Positions 12,000-22,701 of a stretch of DNA of 64,000 bases are shown here, piece by piece (positions within the stretch are counted from its first letter, which is position 1; each line of letters begins with the position of its first letter). The stretch is taken from the NCBI GenBank assembly GCA_000697665.1, contig KL197710.1:108078-172077 (forward strand), in the 5' to 3' direction. The DNA comes from Jaapia argillacea MUCL 33604. Its lineage: Eukaryota; Basidiomycota; Agaricomycetes; Jaapiales; Jaapiaceae. The notes beneath the pieces are model-generated. The model was not told the origin of the DNA. It saw only the letters and a program-made list of their open reading frames with translations, and made no database searches. The translations under genes were made by a program, and so were the position numbers.

Positions 12000-12480
12000 C
12001 GAGCCTGAGTGAGAGGGGGAGATCAAGCTCAAGAAAAAGCGGTTTGTGACCACAGGTGAGAGGAGACCAGCGAGAATATTGCGTGGGTTTTCGAGAGGGG
12101 AGGGAAAAGGCAAGGTCAAAATCCGGAAGTCTCGCGGCTGAGGGTGAAACCCCATTGGGGCAGTATCATATTATAATGGCAGAGCAACCCATAACCGAAA
12201 CAGGGAAGAAAAACTTGATTGTGCCACCTCTCGATCACATTCTGGTCCAGTCATTCAAGCAGTCCAAGACAGCCTCACAGTCCAAGCCAGCAAATGGACC
12301 TGGAGGTTGAGTCCAAGACCTGATCAACTACTTGTACAATCAGCCCCTTTCTGGCAGTGGAGATTTGCGAATCCATTCCAATGGACAGGATGTGTTCTAA
12401 GAAGCCCATAGTCCAGTCCTAGGAGGGTAGACCAACCGCGAGTATGGAAGACAGATTAGAATGGAATATGAGTGTTCAAT
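12000..12480. other. Spacer upstream of the Plavaka gene
   Basis: No gene or repeat is recognised, apart from TTCAAT at 12,475-12,480, which is the left target duplication of the next element. Confidence 0.4.
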
Positions 12481-13353
12481 TATGGCGTTCAAACTGCACA
12501 AAAAATAAAACTGCCCCATACAGATGGATTTGACTGCCCCACGCGTGAGTGAGTGTGAACCCCAACGATCACCGCAAGGGGGAGTGAGGACTTTTGAGGA
12601 CTTAGGACAACTTACCATGAAATTGTGATGTGATTGATATTATATGTTGTCGCTGCAGGGCAGTCCTCAAGACAATGCCCAAAAATCGAACCTGATTGGT
12701 GGATTGGGTTTTCGGGATTGGCCAAGAAGGAACGTCCACATGGGGTTTATTCTAGGCTGTTCGGGCGTTGATGGGTGCTCGTGTCGGTAATAGCAGCCGA
12801 CGGTTGCACTTACTGTTCCAGGCAACATGGACAGGTCCTGTTTTGTTGAGTGCATATGAGGGGCAAATAAAATCGAGAAAAATCGAAAAAAACTTATAAT
12901 ATTCAATAAATGTGGTAGCACTTTCCTTGTAATATTACAGCAATATCCCACATGAGATAAGATTAAGAGTGAGCAGGGTAGGAGGAGGAGGAGGGACCTG
13001 TCCTCGTTGCTTGGAACAGTGAGCGCAACCATCGACTGCTATGCCTGACATGAGTGCCCATCAATGCACAAGCAGCCTAGAATAAGCCCCACATGGACAT
13101 TCCTTCTCAGCCAATCCCGAAAACCCGATCCACCAATCAGGTTCGATTTTTGGGCATTGTCTCGTGGACTACCCCGCAGCAACAACACATAATATCAATC
13201 ACATCACAATTTCATGGTAAGTTGTTCTAAGTCCTCAAAAGTCCTTACTCCCCCTTGCAGGGATCATTGGGGTTCACACTCACTCATGTGCGCGGGGCAG
13301 TCAAATTCATCTGTGCAGGGCAGTTTTATTTTTTGTGCAGTTTGAACACCATA
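12481..13353. mobile_element. Palindromic non-autonomous element with 6-bp target duplication
   Basis: The element starts TATGGCGTTCAAACTGCAC and ends with the inverse GTGCAGTTTGAACACCATA. Its two halves are about 350-bp inverted copies of each other (12,481-12,835 and about 13,000-13,353), sharing blocks such as GGGGCAGT, GTGAGTGTGAACCCCAA and GGTTCGATTTTTGG. TTCAAT flanks both sides directly (12,475-12,480 and 13,354-13,359). The centre (about 12,836-13,000) holds a remnant of the MITE family seen at 699-1137. There is no coding capacity. Partial relatives lie at 1,133-1,335 and 13,621-13,793. Superfamily unknown: a 6-bp duplication fits none of the commonest classes neatly. Confidence 0.8.
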
Positions 13354-13469
13354 TTCAATTGAATGGGATGGATCAACGAGCGGAGTCCAAGACTAGAAGC
13401 AAGAAGATATGTGTTTCTAATGAGGCTACAACACAAGTAGACCCACGACGAACCGAGCCCAATTCTCCT
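13354..13469. other. Short spacer after the palindromic element
   Basis: It begins with the right target duplication TTCAAT. The remainder may belong to the upstream part of the F-box gene but cannot be read with confidence. Confidence 0.3.
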
Positions 13470-14822
13470 AGATAGTCGATAAGGAATTGATCTTCGTGAA
13501 TGTCCCTACAAGGCGCTGCAAGTCCATCGCCAGGCTCGTGGTAGTGAGACATCCGGATGCAAAGCCTTTTCCGGAGTCGGTTTCCTTATACGGTCTCCAG
13601 TGTAATCCCGCCGCCTGGCCAATTTCGTGATGTCCTTAATTCTCATAAGTCCTCAGTCCTCCTCTCGCGGGGGGATCGTTGGAGTTCACACTCACTCGCC
13701 CGTGCGGGGGAAAGTCAAACTCAATTGTGTGCGCGGGGCAGTCAAAATCACCTGCGCGGGGCAGTTTTAATTTTGTGCAGTTTGAACGCCATAGATAACA
13801 ATGTCAACGCCCTTTCCCGTATCGCAAAGGAGGCCAATTCACTGGAGGCTTTCTCCATCTCCGATGACTCCTCTGCTCCCACCGATTATCACACCATCGT
13901 ATTCCAGTCTCCTCGTCTGCGACATTTCACTGCATACGACTTGCACTCAATTTCCCTCCCTTTACCGTGGGCACAGTTGACACACCTTCACCTCGGAAAC
14001 CCATATGACTCCCTACCGTTCAAAGGTGGTCCCACCTCCTGTTTTGACATTTTGCGACAATGCTTTGAGATCGTTGACTTTTGCTTCCTTATCATTGATT
14101 GTCGTGCTCCTCCGGCATTGCATGACTTGTCCCCCATCGTCCTACCGAATCTCCGCTCTCTGAAAATATTAATGCTGTGCACCACCTCCGACTCGCTCCT
14201 CCTTGAGCGCCTTGTCGCTCCCAACTTGACAGATTTGACATACGTCCCAATGTCACTTCCTCATAGATCCCGAAGCTATCTCGCCCCGGCTCGCATCTTT
14301 AGAAAATTTGTTGAGCGATCCGGCTGTGGCCTACAGCTTCTCTCTATCATGCCTGGGCGTGCGCCATGGAATGAGATAATCGATTGGCTCCACTGCGTCC
14401 CTTCATTTCCAGAACTATACCTAAACTTCTCTCACACGTCTGTCCACTCCAGGAGGAAGATATTTCAAGCTCTGTCCCGCCCACCCGCATTACAGAAATA
14501 TTCTATCCCCTCCGTTCTACCACGACTCCGAAGACTTCGGATACACTTCCATGGTGTTGCCTGGAATTCTCTCCCTCATTTTCAACAGTCCCTCATATCA
14601 ATGATATCATCACGATGTTCTATTTTCCCGACCGAGGACAACGACACTTCGCCGTCTGCTTCGACATCGACTGGCTCTGCTCAGTGCCTCGAATACGCTA
14701 GTGTGGATTATCCGAGAACGGAAGATACCATTGACGAGTTTCGGCTTCGGATCAGAGCCCACCTCCGAGAGTTTGTTGAGGCTGGTCTTACACTACAAGT
14801 TCAGTCGATCAGCCAGGAGTGA
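13470..14822 (+). pseudogene. F-box-type gene broken by a transposon half copy; chimeric open frame
   Basis: The open frame 13,557-14,822 (421 codons) ends as a leucine-rich F-box-type protein with typical basidiomycete strings: SPRLRHFTAYDLHSISLPLP, LTHLHLGN and LEYASVDYPRTEDTIDEF. Codons 23-79 are transposon sequence: 13,621-13,793 is a half copy of the palindromic element, read through in frame. Just upstream, in a different frame, about 13,505-13,560 still reads like the end of an F-box (RRCKSIARLVVVRHPDA). So the insertion appears to have split the original F-box from its repeat part. The ATG at 13,557 is only the start of the open frame; whether any protein is made is unknown. Confidence 0.6.
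13621..13793 (+). mobile_element. Half copy of the palindromic element
   Basis: The sequence matches 13,205-13,353 (AAGTCCTC, GGGATCGTTGG, GTTCACACTCACT, GCGCGGGGCAGT, GTGCAGTTTGAACGCCATA). It has the right terminus but lacks the opposite arm. It lies inside the F-box-like reading frame. Confidence 0.75.
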
Positions 14823-15107
14823 AGGTATCTCCCTCGGCTTGTCGTCTGAGATGATGGTGGGCCGGATTGAACCCAGGTTGTCTCCGAAGGGCAGACTCAT
14901 GGGGTGGCAGATGGAGCACGCCACGGATGTTTGGAAGCAGTTGCGGGTTTGGAATCCTGAGAAGATACCTTTTGTCTACATCCTTCCAGTAATCTTCGTC
15001 CGGTCGCCGTAGGTGAACCTCTGAGTCCTTATAGGTGTGCTTTGTCGCGTGCATCAGTTGTTCCACTACCATCTTGGGTCCCACGCTCCTTCGGACCCAC
15101 CACCAGT

Positions 15108-16463
15108 ATGGTTACATCTCTACATGCAGCTGGGTCCAACTCTCAAGGTCAACTCGCCTCGGGCAACCTCGAGGACGCGTCTTTGTTCCGGCCATGCCTA
15201 TTCTCTGGCTATGATACAGGCATTCTCCCACCAGACACCACAAAGATCGTGAATATAGCAAGCGGAGCAAACCATACCCTCCTCCTGCTCGAAAGATCAG
15301 ACAAGGAGAAACATACCCTAGATCTGTGGGGATGTGGAGATGATAGGAAGGGACAACTTGGCTCCGCAGTCGCAGACACAGCGGAATCTTCAAGTCAAGC
15401 ACGCTTTCGACAGATCGATCTTGGGTTGGACAGATCCAGTTTGGAGGAGTATACACCTCGTCTTATCGCTGCGAGCTGGGAAACGACTTTCGTGGTACTG
15501 TCGTATCCCGACAAGGATGATGTCCTAATTTCCATGGGGTCTAACGACTATGGAGACCTTGGCGTAGGCGACGTGGACCAGGGCTCTTCACTGGCACAAA
15601 TCCACCGCATCGATCTCTCTCAGATTGTTAAAACCTCTTCTCGTCATGAATCCACTCGACTTGTTGTCGAAGATTTGACAGCGGGGCCTCATCATATCAT
15701 TGCTCATCTTTTGATCGTTCCTCCCAACAACCCTCCCAAGCAGGTTATCATTGGCTGGGGAGCGTCCCGACACGGCCAACTTGGCCCACCCAATCTCAAT
15801 TCCTCCGGCCGAGCCCTCCCAATCATACCAAAACCCCAAATCATCCCAATTGATCCCACCCTCGGCACAGTCATAAAAAGTGCATGCGGAAACCAGCATA
15901 CCGTGTTCCTTCGCGATTCTGGTCGCGTCAGTGCCTTTGGTAGTAACCGAAAAGGTCAACTGAACGCTTTGGGTGCTCTACGAGACGTTCAGAGTGTTGG
16001 ATGTACTTGGAATGGCACCTATGCGATCGTCCTTGGTGGGGAGGGAGAGCGGAAGGTGTGGTGTACGGGGAGTCACTCAAGAGGACAACTAGGTCGTACC
16101 CTAGCACCTTCACCTAAATCCCAAACCGATCAAGGTGGATTCGTTCATTTCCCATTCGGTTCCACACTACCGATCCTACGAAATCTTATTTGTGGAAGCG
16201 AACACGTTCTCTGCTTGGTCGACAAGCGGGTGACGCTCCCGGAACGAGAATCAGTTCCTCCACGACAGGTTGAGAAGGTTGACACTGAGATATGGGGATG
16301 GGGCTGGAATGAGCATGGGAATCTGGGAATTGGGACAACGGATGACACTCCTGTACCGACGAAACTTTGGCCAAAGGCTGATGATCCAAATCCTAGCCGG
16401 TGTACTAATATGTGGGCAGGTTGCGCCACCAGTTGGTTGGTGTTAAACAAATCGGAGTTATAA
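15108..16463 (+). CDS. RCC1-repeat protein, Ats1/Kti13-like
   Basis: A single-exon gene with RCC1-type beta-propeller repeats. Repeat signatures are AAGSNSQGQLASG at the N-terminus, WGCGDDRKGQLGS, MGSNDYGDLGVGD, WGASRHGQLGPP, FGSNRKGQLNALG, TGSHSRGQLGRT and WGWGWNEHGNLGIG, with GANHTLLL and CGNQHTVFL as strand partners. A propeller that opens directly with GSNSQGQL is typical of the yeast Ats1/Kti13 group, which works with Elongator and diphthamide factors; this specific orthology is my inference. At 451 residues it is longer than yeast Ats1. The frame also has an ATG at 15,042; I prefer 15,108 because the first repeat follows at once. Confidence 0.75.
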   Translation: MVTSLHAAGSNSQGQLASGNLEDASLFRPCLFSGYDTGILPPDTTKIVNIASGANHTLLLLERSDKEKHTLDLWGCGDDRKGQLGSAVADTAESSSQARFRQIDLGLDRSSLEEYTPRLIAASWETTFVVLSYPDKDDVLISMGSNDYGDLGVGDVDQGSSLAQIHRIDLSQIVKTSSRHESTRLVVEDLTAGPHHIIAHLLIVPPNNPPKQVIIGWGASRHGQLGPPNLNSSGRALPIIPKPQIIPIDPTLGTVIKSACGNQHTVFLRDSGRVSAFGSNRKGQLNALGALRDVQSVGCTWNGTYAIVLGGEGERKVWCTGSHSRGQLGRTLAPSPKSQTDQGGFVHFPFGSTLPILRNLICGSEHVLCLVDKRVTLPERESVPPRQVEKVDTEIWGWGWNEHGNLGIGTTDDTPVPTKLWPKADDPNPSRCTNMWAGCATSWLVLNKSEL

Positions 16464-16683
16464 ACCGCCAGGTCTGTCGTCGGGCCTGACTGTCTCTTGC
16501 GGGATGGGATGTCGTCGAAAATATCGTCTATTCGGCGGTCCTCGTCATATACATTACTCCAAACACAGGAGCGCGCTGGTATGGAAGAGCAAGAGACGAC
16601 GCTATCCTTCTCACCACCACAGGGGCCCAGTTGTTACATAGTAATAAGAAAAGATGAGACATCCGAGACGTGCTAGTGGTACG

Positions 16684-18001
16684 TTAACCTACATAAGCAA
16701 TCAGGTAGTTCAGAGCCGTGACCTGCGAGAACGTCAATCGAGACCTCTCATCCCAACAACCCTGTCCTCCATGCAATCTTGACAACCAGAAGCTTCTTGC
16801 CTCCACTTGGGAAACGCCCTCCCTCACCGTATAAGATATCGGGGTCAGTATAAAAATTCTCTCGTCTCCTCGATGATCACGAACAAACTCCTGGCAACTC
16901 GTCAACTGCAGACAATAATTCCCAAATGCGAGACCGGCACTGTGGAATGCTGGGGGTGCGTGCTGGATAAGAATCGTTTGGGGTTTAGGCAGAGGTGAAA
17001 GTGATTGTGGAGAGCTGTTGGTAGTTTGGGGTGTGGGGTACCCAAGAACTTTCCGAAGTAGGGACGGGATATGAAGGCCGTGTTCGGCACCAGTGAATCG
17101 AAGATGTGTGAGGGTTGGCGCAGCTGATATCAGCGCAAATGCCTGGTCAAAAGAGGCAGTACCGCCGGCAATGTGTAGTCTACGAAGTGACGGAAGTGTG
17201 TTAGGAGTTGATTGAGCACTTTGGACACCGTTTTGACTGTAGATGGTCAATTCCACGAGTACTGGAAAATTGACGGGGGGGAAAAGGGAGTGACGATCGT
17301 GGACCATGAACAGCGTCAGGGTTTCAAGGGTACTTGATACCAACTCAAGTATCGCGGTCGTAGCATTGTGGATTTCAGGGATATGCCTCGCTGTCATCCT
17401 GCATTTCGCTAGATAGTCCTCTTCCATTTGTGCGTCAAATCCTGACAATATAGCGATCTGTGATTCAGGAACATCGGAAGAAAAAAGTTGGAAGTGACTT
17501 ACTGCCGTCTGTGTCTGCGGTTCCCGGGTTGACAACAGGAGGTGTAATTGGCGGTGGGTCGAGTTGGGAATCACGTCTACCGCGGGCAAGAATATTTCGT
17601 GCTCGAACGGTCCATGATCGGTGTGAGGGGGTAATCGCTTGAGAGGGTTGAACCTGGCCGAAGTCATTCCCAGCATTACTGAGGGTTGCCAGGAATGTTA
17701 TCTTCTTTGGCTGTATCTTCTTCGGCAGGGCACAGTATGAGAGGAAGAGGTGTTGGACGACGCGGTGTGCTGGCTTCCGTGTCTGCAATATGACAACGAA
17801 GGCAGCCAGTTGGTCGGGCCCTCCGACTGCCACAGACCGATATCTGGTAGTCTCCGATGCATCTCTTATGTACCTCGACACGAGGGAGAGCGACCGTCCA
17901 GTGGATCCATCATCCTGGCATGCGAAGGAGAAGATCCGTTCACATATTTCTGGTGGACAATTTTGGAGACTGGTCCTGCGAGGACGCGACGTCGAGAACA
18001 T
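16684..18001 (-). CDS. F-box-like protein
   Basis: Two exons joined by a 61-nt intron (17,442-17,502, GTAAGT...CAG) give a 418-residue protein. Only that acceptor keeps the frame; a nearer CAG at 17,458 does not. Residues about 10-50 form an F-box (LQNCPPEICERIFSFACQD, then SLSLVSRYIRDA). The rest is a poorly conserved leucine-rich region with strings such as LPSLRRLHIAGG and PTLTHLRFTGAEHG, as in the large expanded F-box families of agaricomycetes. By family it would be an SCF ubiquitin-ligase adaptor; the target is unknown. It is divergent from the RNA repair gene, with about 200 bp between the starts. Confidence 0.75.
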
Positions 18002-18207
18002 GCTGCTAGTGAAAGATCTAGGGGATTATTCAGTGACTAACTTGGCCGTGGAGACGTTCACTTGACTGTTGGACATGGCTGTCCCGTTGACGTCCACACT
18101 GCCTCCCGTCGCGACTGTGCGACTCTCTCCGACTCATCCCTTCGGTACCGCCATTACTCTTTTTCACCTCGAAAACACCATGTTGCGACCCATAACATCG
18201 ATATACT

Positions 18208-20817
18208 GTGCTTCCAACCGGCCAACACATGGATCTCAGACCATCTCAAGGTTATCTCGGTCTTTTTGGATCCCCAATCGACGAAATCGCAGCTCAATCA
18301 CGTCGAACCTTCCCTACCCGCAACCGTGACGCTGCGTTCGTCTTCAAGGAATCACTGTTTCATATCACTCTCATCACCAAGGATGAGCTCCGAAATATCC
18401 CAAAGGACACCTGGAAGAAACTCCACATTGACACGGCACACGTCTACCCAGTTGGAGTTGGCACACATCCGAAGGCGAAGGTAGCCTTTGTGGTCATCAT
18501 CTGGGCGGCGGGACAGCAAGCCAGAAAGCGACTAGGGCTTCCTCCGAAGCAGTTTCATATCACCCTTACCACCTGCGATGTTCACGATATCGACAAGGGG
18601 ATCGATTCCATCCTTCCCGAAACATTCATCGAGAACCCTTCCATAGATTGTCTCGACCATCTCTCCTACACTCTTCATCTCAGTGGAGACTACATCCAAG
18701 CCAGAAAATCCGCAGTAGACCTTTGTCTCTCCTCTCCCGCGTCAGAACGCGGGTTTCTGCGCCTTGCCGATGCTGCCGTCAAAGGGGAATTCGTAAAGCT
18801 CGCAATGTTGGCATGTGCACGTGCATACGAACGCACGTCGGGGGAGAAAGTGCGAGACTACTGTTTACGCAGGATGGTGGAATGTAGCGGCGAAACGGAA
18901 TGGGGAAATGTCTTTTCTGGTAGCGAATCATCCCAGCTACCGGAGGAACTGCACTCTGTCCTCATGGTTCCATGGACGCGGGAACTTCGTGATGCTTTGA
19001 GTGAGGGGAGCACTATTCCCACTCTGTGCCTCGAATCTCGCGATCGATGTTACATCCCTTCCCCGTCCCTTCGTTCTACTCCTTCGTTCTACACACTTCC
19101 GCGTTTCTTCAGGTGGCTCGTCCCCTTTCATATTGCCCTCATGTCGACTCCCCGCCACGAAGACGATATCACAGCTCTTGCCTCGGGCCACCTCGGGATG
19201 CGACATATCCTTACTTTGACAGAAGAAACACCGCTACACAAGGCTTGGTTCCTCAATAAAGGCATCACGAATACCTACCTGCCCATCCCGAACTATCATC
19301 CACCTACGATCGAACAGATGGACTTAATCATGCGCTTACTCGACGATGAGAGCAAAATGCCGGTGCTTATTCATTGCGGTGGAGGTAAAGGACGCGCAGG
19401 GACAGTCGCGGCGTGTTACCTTGCTGCCTACGGCTTTGCGAAATCTCGTCCTGCTCGGACACAGCCCGAAATGTCTGCTACCGAAGCTATAGATGCTCTT
19501 CGGAGGATTCGTCCAGGGAGTATCGAGACCTCCCAGCAAGAGGCATTCGTGCACAAGTGGTGTAGCACCATATGGAAGCGGCAATCCATCCTACCCGATC
19601 TCGTTCCAGAGCCCTCGCCTTGTTCTTTCGAGGTGGAGGGAGAACTTAAGGGAGGAGACTTGTTCGTTTTGGTCGGGTTACCAGGCTCTGGAAAGTCGTG
19701 GTTCTCAAAAGCCCTCATTGCTCGAGATCCAATGGGTTGGACTCGGATATCCCAGGATGATGCAGGTAGCCGATCAGCCTGCGAAGTGGAGATTGGGCAC
19801 AAACCCCTTCGTGGTCGAGCACTGCTCGATCGGTGCAATCCCTCCTCGGATGATCGCAAGTCGTGGCTTTCCCTTGCTTCTACTTGGTCAACTTCACCCA
19901 TTTGCGTCTGGTTTGACTACACTCGAGAACTGTGCACTTCTCGAGCGCAGAACCGACCTGATCATCCCACTCTCCCTCCTGGGAGCAGAGTTCGGAGCGC
20001 TGTTGAGCAGATGGATAAGATGTTTGTGCGGCCTAGTTTGAAGGAGGGTTTCAAAGCCATCATTATTGTCCGCTCTTTCTCCGCTGCACAGGATCTGGTA
20101 CTTCGACTTTCACCTCCAGTCACACTATTCAAATTTCCCCGGACATCTCATATCCTGAATCTCGGAGCTGCTTCAGACGATGACCTTGTTGAAACGGGTC
20201 CCATCGCGCCTATTACCACTGGTCACGTCGTCATCACTGAAAAGGTCGACGGAGCGAACATGGGCTTCCAGCTTTCATCCGATCGTTCTAGTGTCATCGT
20301 TCAGAATCGGTCCCACTACATTAACTCATCCTCGCATGAGCAATTCAAGAAGTTGGATTTGTGGATCGACAAGCATAGAGAAGGGTTATACAAAATCCTT
20401 GATCGGGACCCTTTCTTTGCAGACCGATTCGTCCTCTTTGGAGAATGGTTGGCGGTGACACATTCTATTCCCTATACGCACCTTCCCGACCGGTTCCTGG
20501 CCTTTGACCTGTATGATCGGAGCACCACTGCTTGGGCAGACCGGCCCAATTTGATGCGTTTGCTCGAAGGGACAGGGATTTGCGCTGTTCCAACGATGCA
20601 TGAGGGTGGGATGCCGACACATGATCAGTTCAGGGACATGGTGCAGAGACGGTCTCGGTTCTACGAAGGTCGAGTTGAAGGTGTGTACGTTAAGGTGGAG
20701 AAGAATGGGAGGGTGGTCACGAGGGGCAAGGTTGTGCGGGCTGATTTTATAGCTGGTAATGAGCATTGGACGAAGGGTATCTTACGGACTAACAACGTGT
20801 CGGATGGTGTAGAGTAG
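18208..20817 (+). CDS. Multidomain RNA repair protein: phosphodiesterase, phosphatase, kinase, RNA ligase
   Basis: One intronless frame of 869 codons. Residues 45-125 carry two HxT motifs (FHITLI at 51, FHITLT at 116), the mark of 2H phosphodiesterases that open 2',3'-cyclic phosphates. Residues 325-450 are a dual-specificity-phosphatase-like domain with HCGGGKGRAGT (Cys390, Arg396). Residues 483-630 are a P-loop polynucleotide kinase: Walker A GLPGSGKSW (Lys496), SQDDAGSR, and DRCNPSSDDRKSWLSLA. Residues 640-860 are a nucleotidyltransferase RNA ligase with motif I EKVDGAN (Lys679), III LFGEWL, IIIa FLAFDLYD, IV VEGVYVKVE and V GKVVRADF. All key residues are present. Together these could heal and seal broken RNA ends. 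The domain order differs from yeast Trl1 (ligase-kinase-phosphodiesterase). Met8 is an alternative start. No targeting signal is evident. Confidence 0.85.
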   Translation: MLPTGQHMDLRPSQGYLGLFGSPIDEIAAQSRRTFPTRNRDAAFVFKESLFHITLITKDELRNIPKDTWKKLHIDTAHVYPVGVGTHPKAKVAFVVIIWAAGQQARKRLGLPPKQFHITLTTCDVHDIDKGIDSILPETFIENPSIDCLDHLSYTLHLSGDYIQARKSAVDLCLSSPASERGFLRLADAAVKGEFVKLAMLACARAYERTSGEKVRDYCLRRMVECSGETEWGNVFSGSESSQLPEELHSVLMVPWTRELRDALSEGSTIPTLCLESRDRCYIPSPSLRSTPSFYTLPRFFRWLVPFHIALMSTPRHEDDITALASGHLGMRHILTLTEETPLHKAWFLNKGITNTYLPIPNYHPPTIEQMDLIMRLLDDESKMPVLIHCGGGKGRAGTVAACYLAAYGFAKSRPARTQPEMSATEAIDALRRIRPGSIETSQQEAFVHKWCSTIWKRQSILPDLVPEPSPCSFEVEGELKGGDLFVLVGLPGSGKSWFSKALIARDPMGWTRISQDDAGSRSACEVEIGHKPLRGRALLDRCNPSSDDRKSWLSLASTWSTSPICVWFDYTRELCTSRAQNRPDHPTLPPGSRVRSAVEQMDKMFVRPSLKEGFKAIIIVRSFSAAQDLVLRLSPPVTLFKFPRTSHILNLGAASDDDLVETGPIAPITTGHVVITEKVDGANMGFQLSSDRSSVIVQNRSHYINSSSHEQFKKLDLWIDKHREGLYKILDRDPFFADRFVLFGEWLAVTHSIPYTHLPDRFLAFDLYDRSTTAWADRPNLMRLLEGTGICAVPTMHEGGMPTHDQFRDMVQRRSRFYEGRVEGVYVKVEKNGRVVTRGKVVRADFIAGNEHWTKGILRTNNVSDGVE

Positions 20818-21114
20818 GCGTCTGTTTCTGAATCTGGATGGATGGGAATATTGCTCTGATCTCGCTCTCACAGAAAGTGGTGGTGATAGTACGGACATGG
20901 TTTCAGTGAACTTCTTCTACGAAAAACGGCGTTACCCCCGCCTGTGGAAGTATTTCACCTGTCTTCACGCTTCTTTCTAGGTGCGGGCAGTCGGAGGGAA
21001 ATCGATGGCGAAGATGGGCTTGGGATAAGACCACTTTACGTGGAAAGATTCCTCGTTTGCATTTATCTCTTCAGCAGTCAGTAGCAACTCGTCTCCCACA
21101 ACACAGCACACACA

Positions 21115-22410
21115 ATGGCCCCTCAACTTTTCTGCATTGGCAACCCCCTGCTTGATATGCAGGTGACGAATGGCGAGGAATTATTGAAAAAGTACGATCT
21201 CAAAGCCAACGATGCCATCTTGGCAGAAGAAAAGCATTCCTCCATGTATGTTCGTCTGTCTTGGTCGTTCGAGTATGTACTGAACAAGTTGCGATAGCTA
21301 CGAGGAACTCATTCAAAAGTACAAGGTCACCTATGTCGCTGGAGGTGCTTCTCAGAACACTGCTCGTGGGGCGGCGGTGAGTATTTTCCCTTTCATAGAT
21401 TTGGTTGATTCTCATGTTTTCGTTAGTATGTTCTCCCTCCAGGTTCCGTTGTGTACACCGGTTGTGTTGGAGATGATGAATTGGCTGAGCAGTTGAAGGC
21501 TGCCAACAAAAGGGAGGGATTACAGGAAGTTTACCTCGTCAAGAAGGGCGAGAAGACTGGTGCCTGTGCAGTTGTCATCACTGGTCACAACCGGTAAGAT
21601 TGCACCCCTCGTTTCCCATCCTATAATTGAAACTGATGTTTGACTGGCTAGATCATTGGTCACTAACTTACGAGTGGCCGAGAAGTTCGAAAAATCACAC
21701 TTGTCTTCTCCTGAAGTCGCTCCCTTGGTTGAATCTGCACAGTTCTTCTACGTGGAAGGCTACTTCCTCACTCACGGCACCGATTCTGTCGTTGAGCTCA
21801 GCAAAAAGGCGTCAGAAGCCGGAAAGGTAAGCACCTTGAACTTGTGGCGTTTTGTCTCATGCTTATGGCCATGAAAGACCTTTGTCTTGAACTTGTCCGC
21901 TCCTTTCATCCCCTCATTCTTCCAAGTCCAATTGCAACAGATCCTTCCCTACACCGATATCCTCATTGGTAACGAGAGCGAAGCTGAAGCGTGGGCGGAA
22001 GCTACCGGCCAGCCCGACAAGAAGGACTATGCTGCCGTCGCCAAGGCCATCGCATCCCTCCCGAAGGCAAACCCCGCTCGACCCCGTATCGTCATCATCA
22101 CCCAGGGTCCCCACTCCACGATCGTGGTATCGGCGGACGAACCTGACAGCCCCAAAGTCTTCCCGGTCAGCCCCCTGACAGACGCAGAGATCGTTGATAC
22201 CAACGGTGCTGGTGACGCGTTCGCTGGAGGGTTCTTGGGTGCTCTGGTCTCAGGAAAGAGTCTTAATGACTCTGTCCTCACCGGTCACAAGCTGGGTGCT
22301 ATGTGTGTGCAACAGGTACGTTGTCCATTCATCTGCGACCTGGGAGATCGATACTGATCCCGCTACAGGTCGGCCCTCAATACAAGTGGCCGAAAGTCCA
22401 GGTCTTGTAG
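21115..22410 (+). CDS. Adenosine kinase
   Basis: Six exons (21,115-21,245; 21,298-21,376; 21,427-21,593; 21,652-21,826; 21,878-22,315; 22,369-22,410) give 343 residues, the usual length for this PfkB-family enzyme. It phosphorylates adenosine to AMP with ATP, salvaging purine and removing the adenosine made by the methyl cycle. Diagnostic strings are FCIGNPLLDMQ at the N-terminus, VAGGASQNTARGA, YTGCVGDDELAEQL, ILIGNESEAEAWA and the catalytic DTNGAGDAFAGGFLGAL with its aspartate base. The last exon encodes VGPQYKWPKVQVL, a conserved tail. All introns are 50-58 nt with GT-AG ends. The gene is complete and looks functional. Confidence 0.95.
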
Positions 22411-22701
22411 ATGGAGGACTGATCCGCGTTCGTGTAGTCAATATCGTAGCTTCAACAGCAACTGTATTTTTCATAGAAAGCTAGTGCAGCTTCTAGTGCA
22501 ATAATTCAACATCGGGCTTTTCTCATATCATTCGCTCGCAGTCTACAGTAGAGATTCCATGTCAAATCAACCGAGTATGATGGATTAATTATGCGATACA
22601 GAACGGAAGCAATGAGGTAATAAAAAAATGGCTATCGAAACAGTGTCCTCTGTAGTCTATGAGACAAATAATCAGGAAGGGGGAGGTGATTCAAGGGACT
22701 C

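Noticed and set aside
14809-15084. Minus-strand frame of 91 codons overlapping the RCC1-like 5' end
   Set aside because: It has a protein-like look (HLRRPDEDYWKDVDKRYLL) but no recognised family, and it lies on top of the RCC1-like promoter and start, so I do not call it a gene.
22027-22281. Minus-strand frame opposite adenosine kinase
   Set aside because: It is a shadow of the conserved kinase exon.
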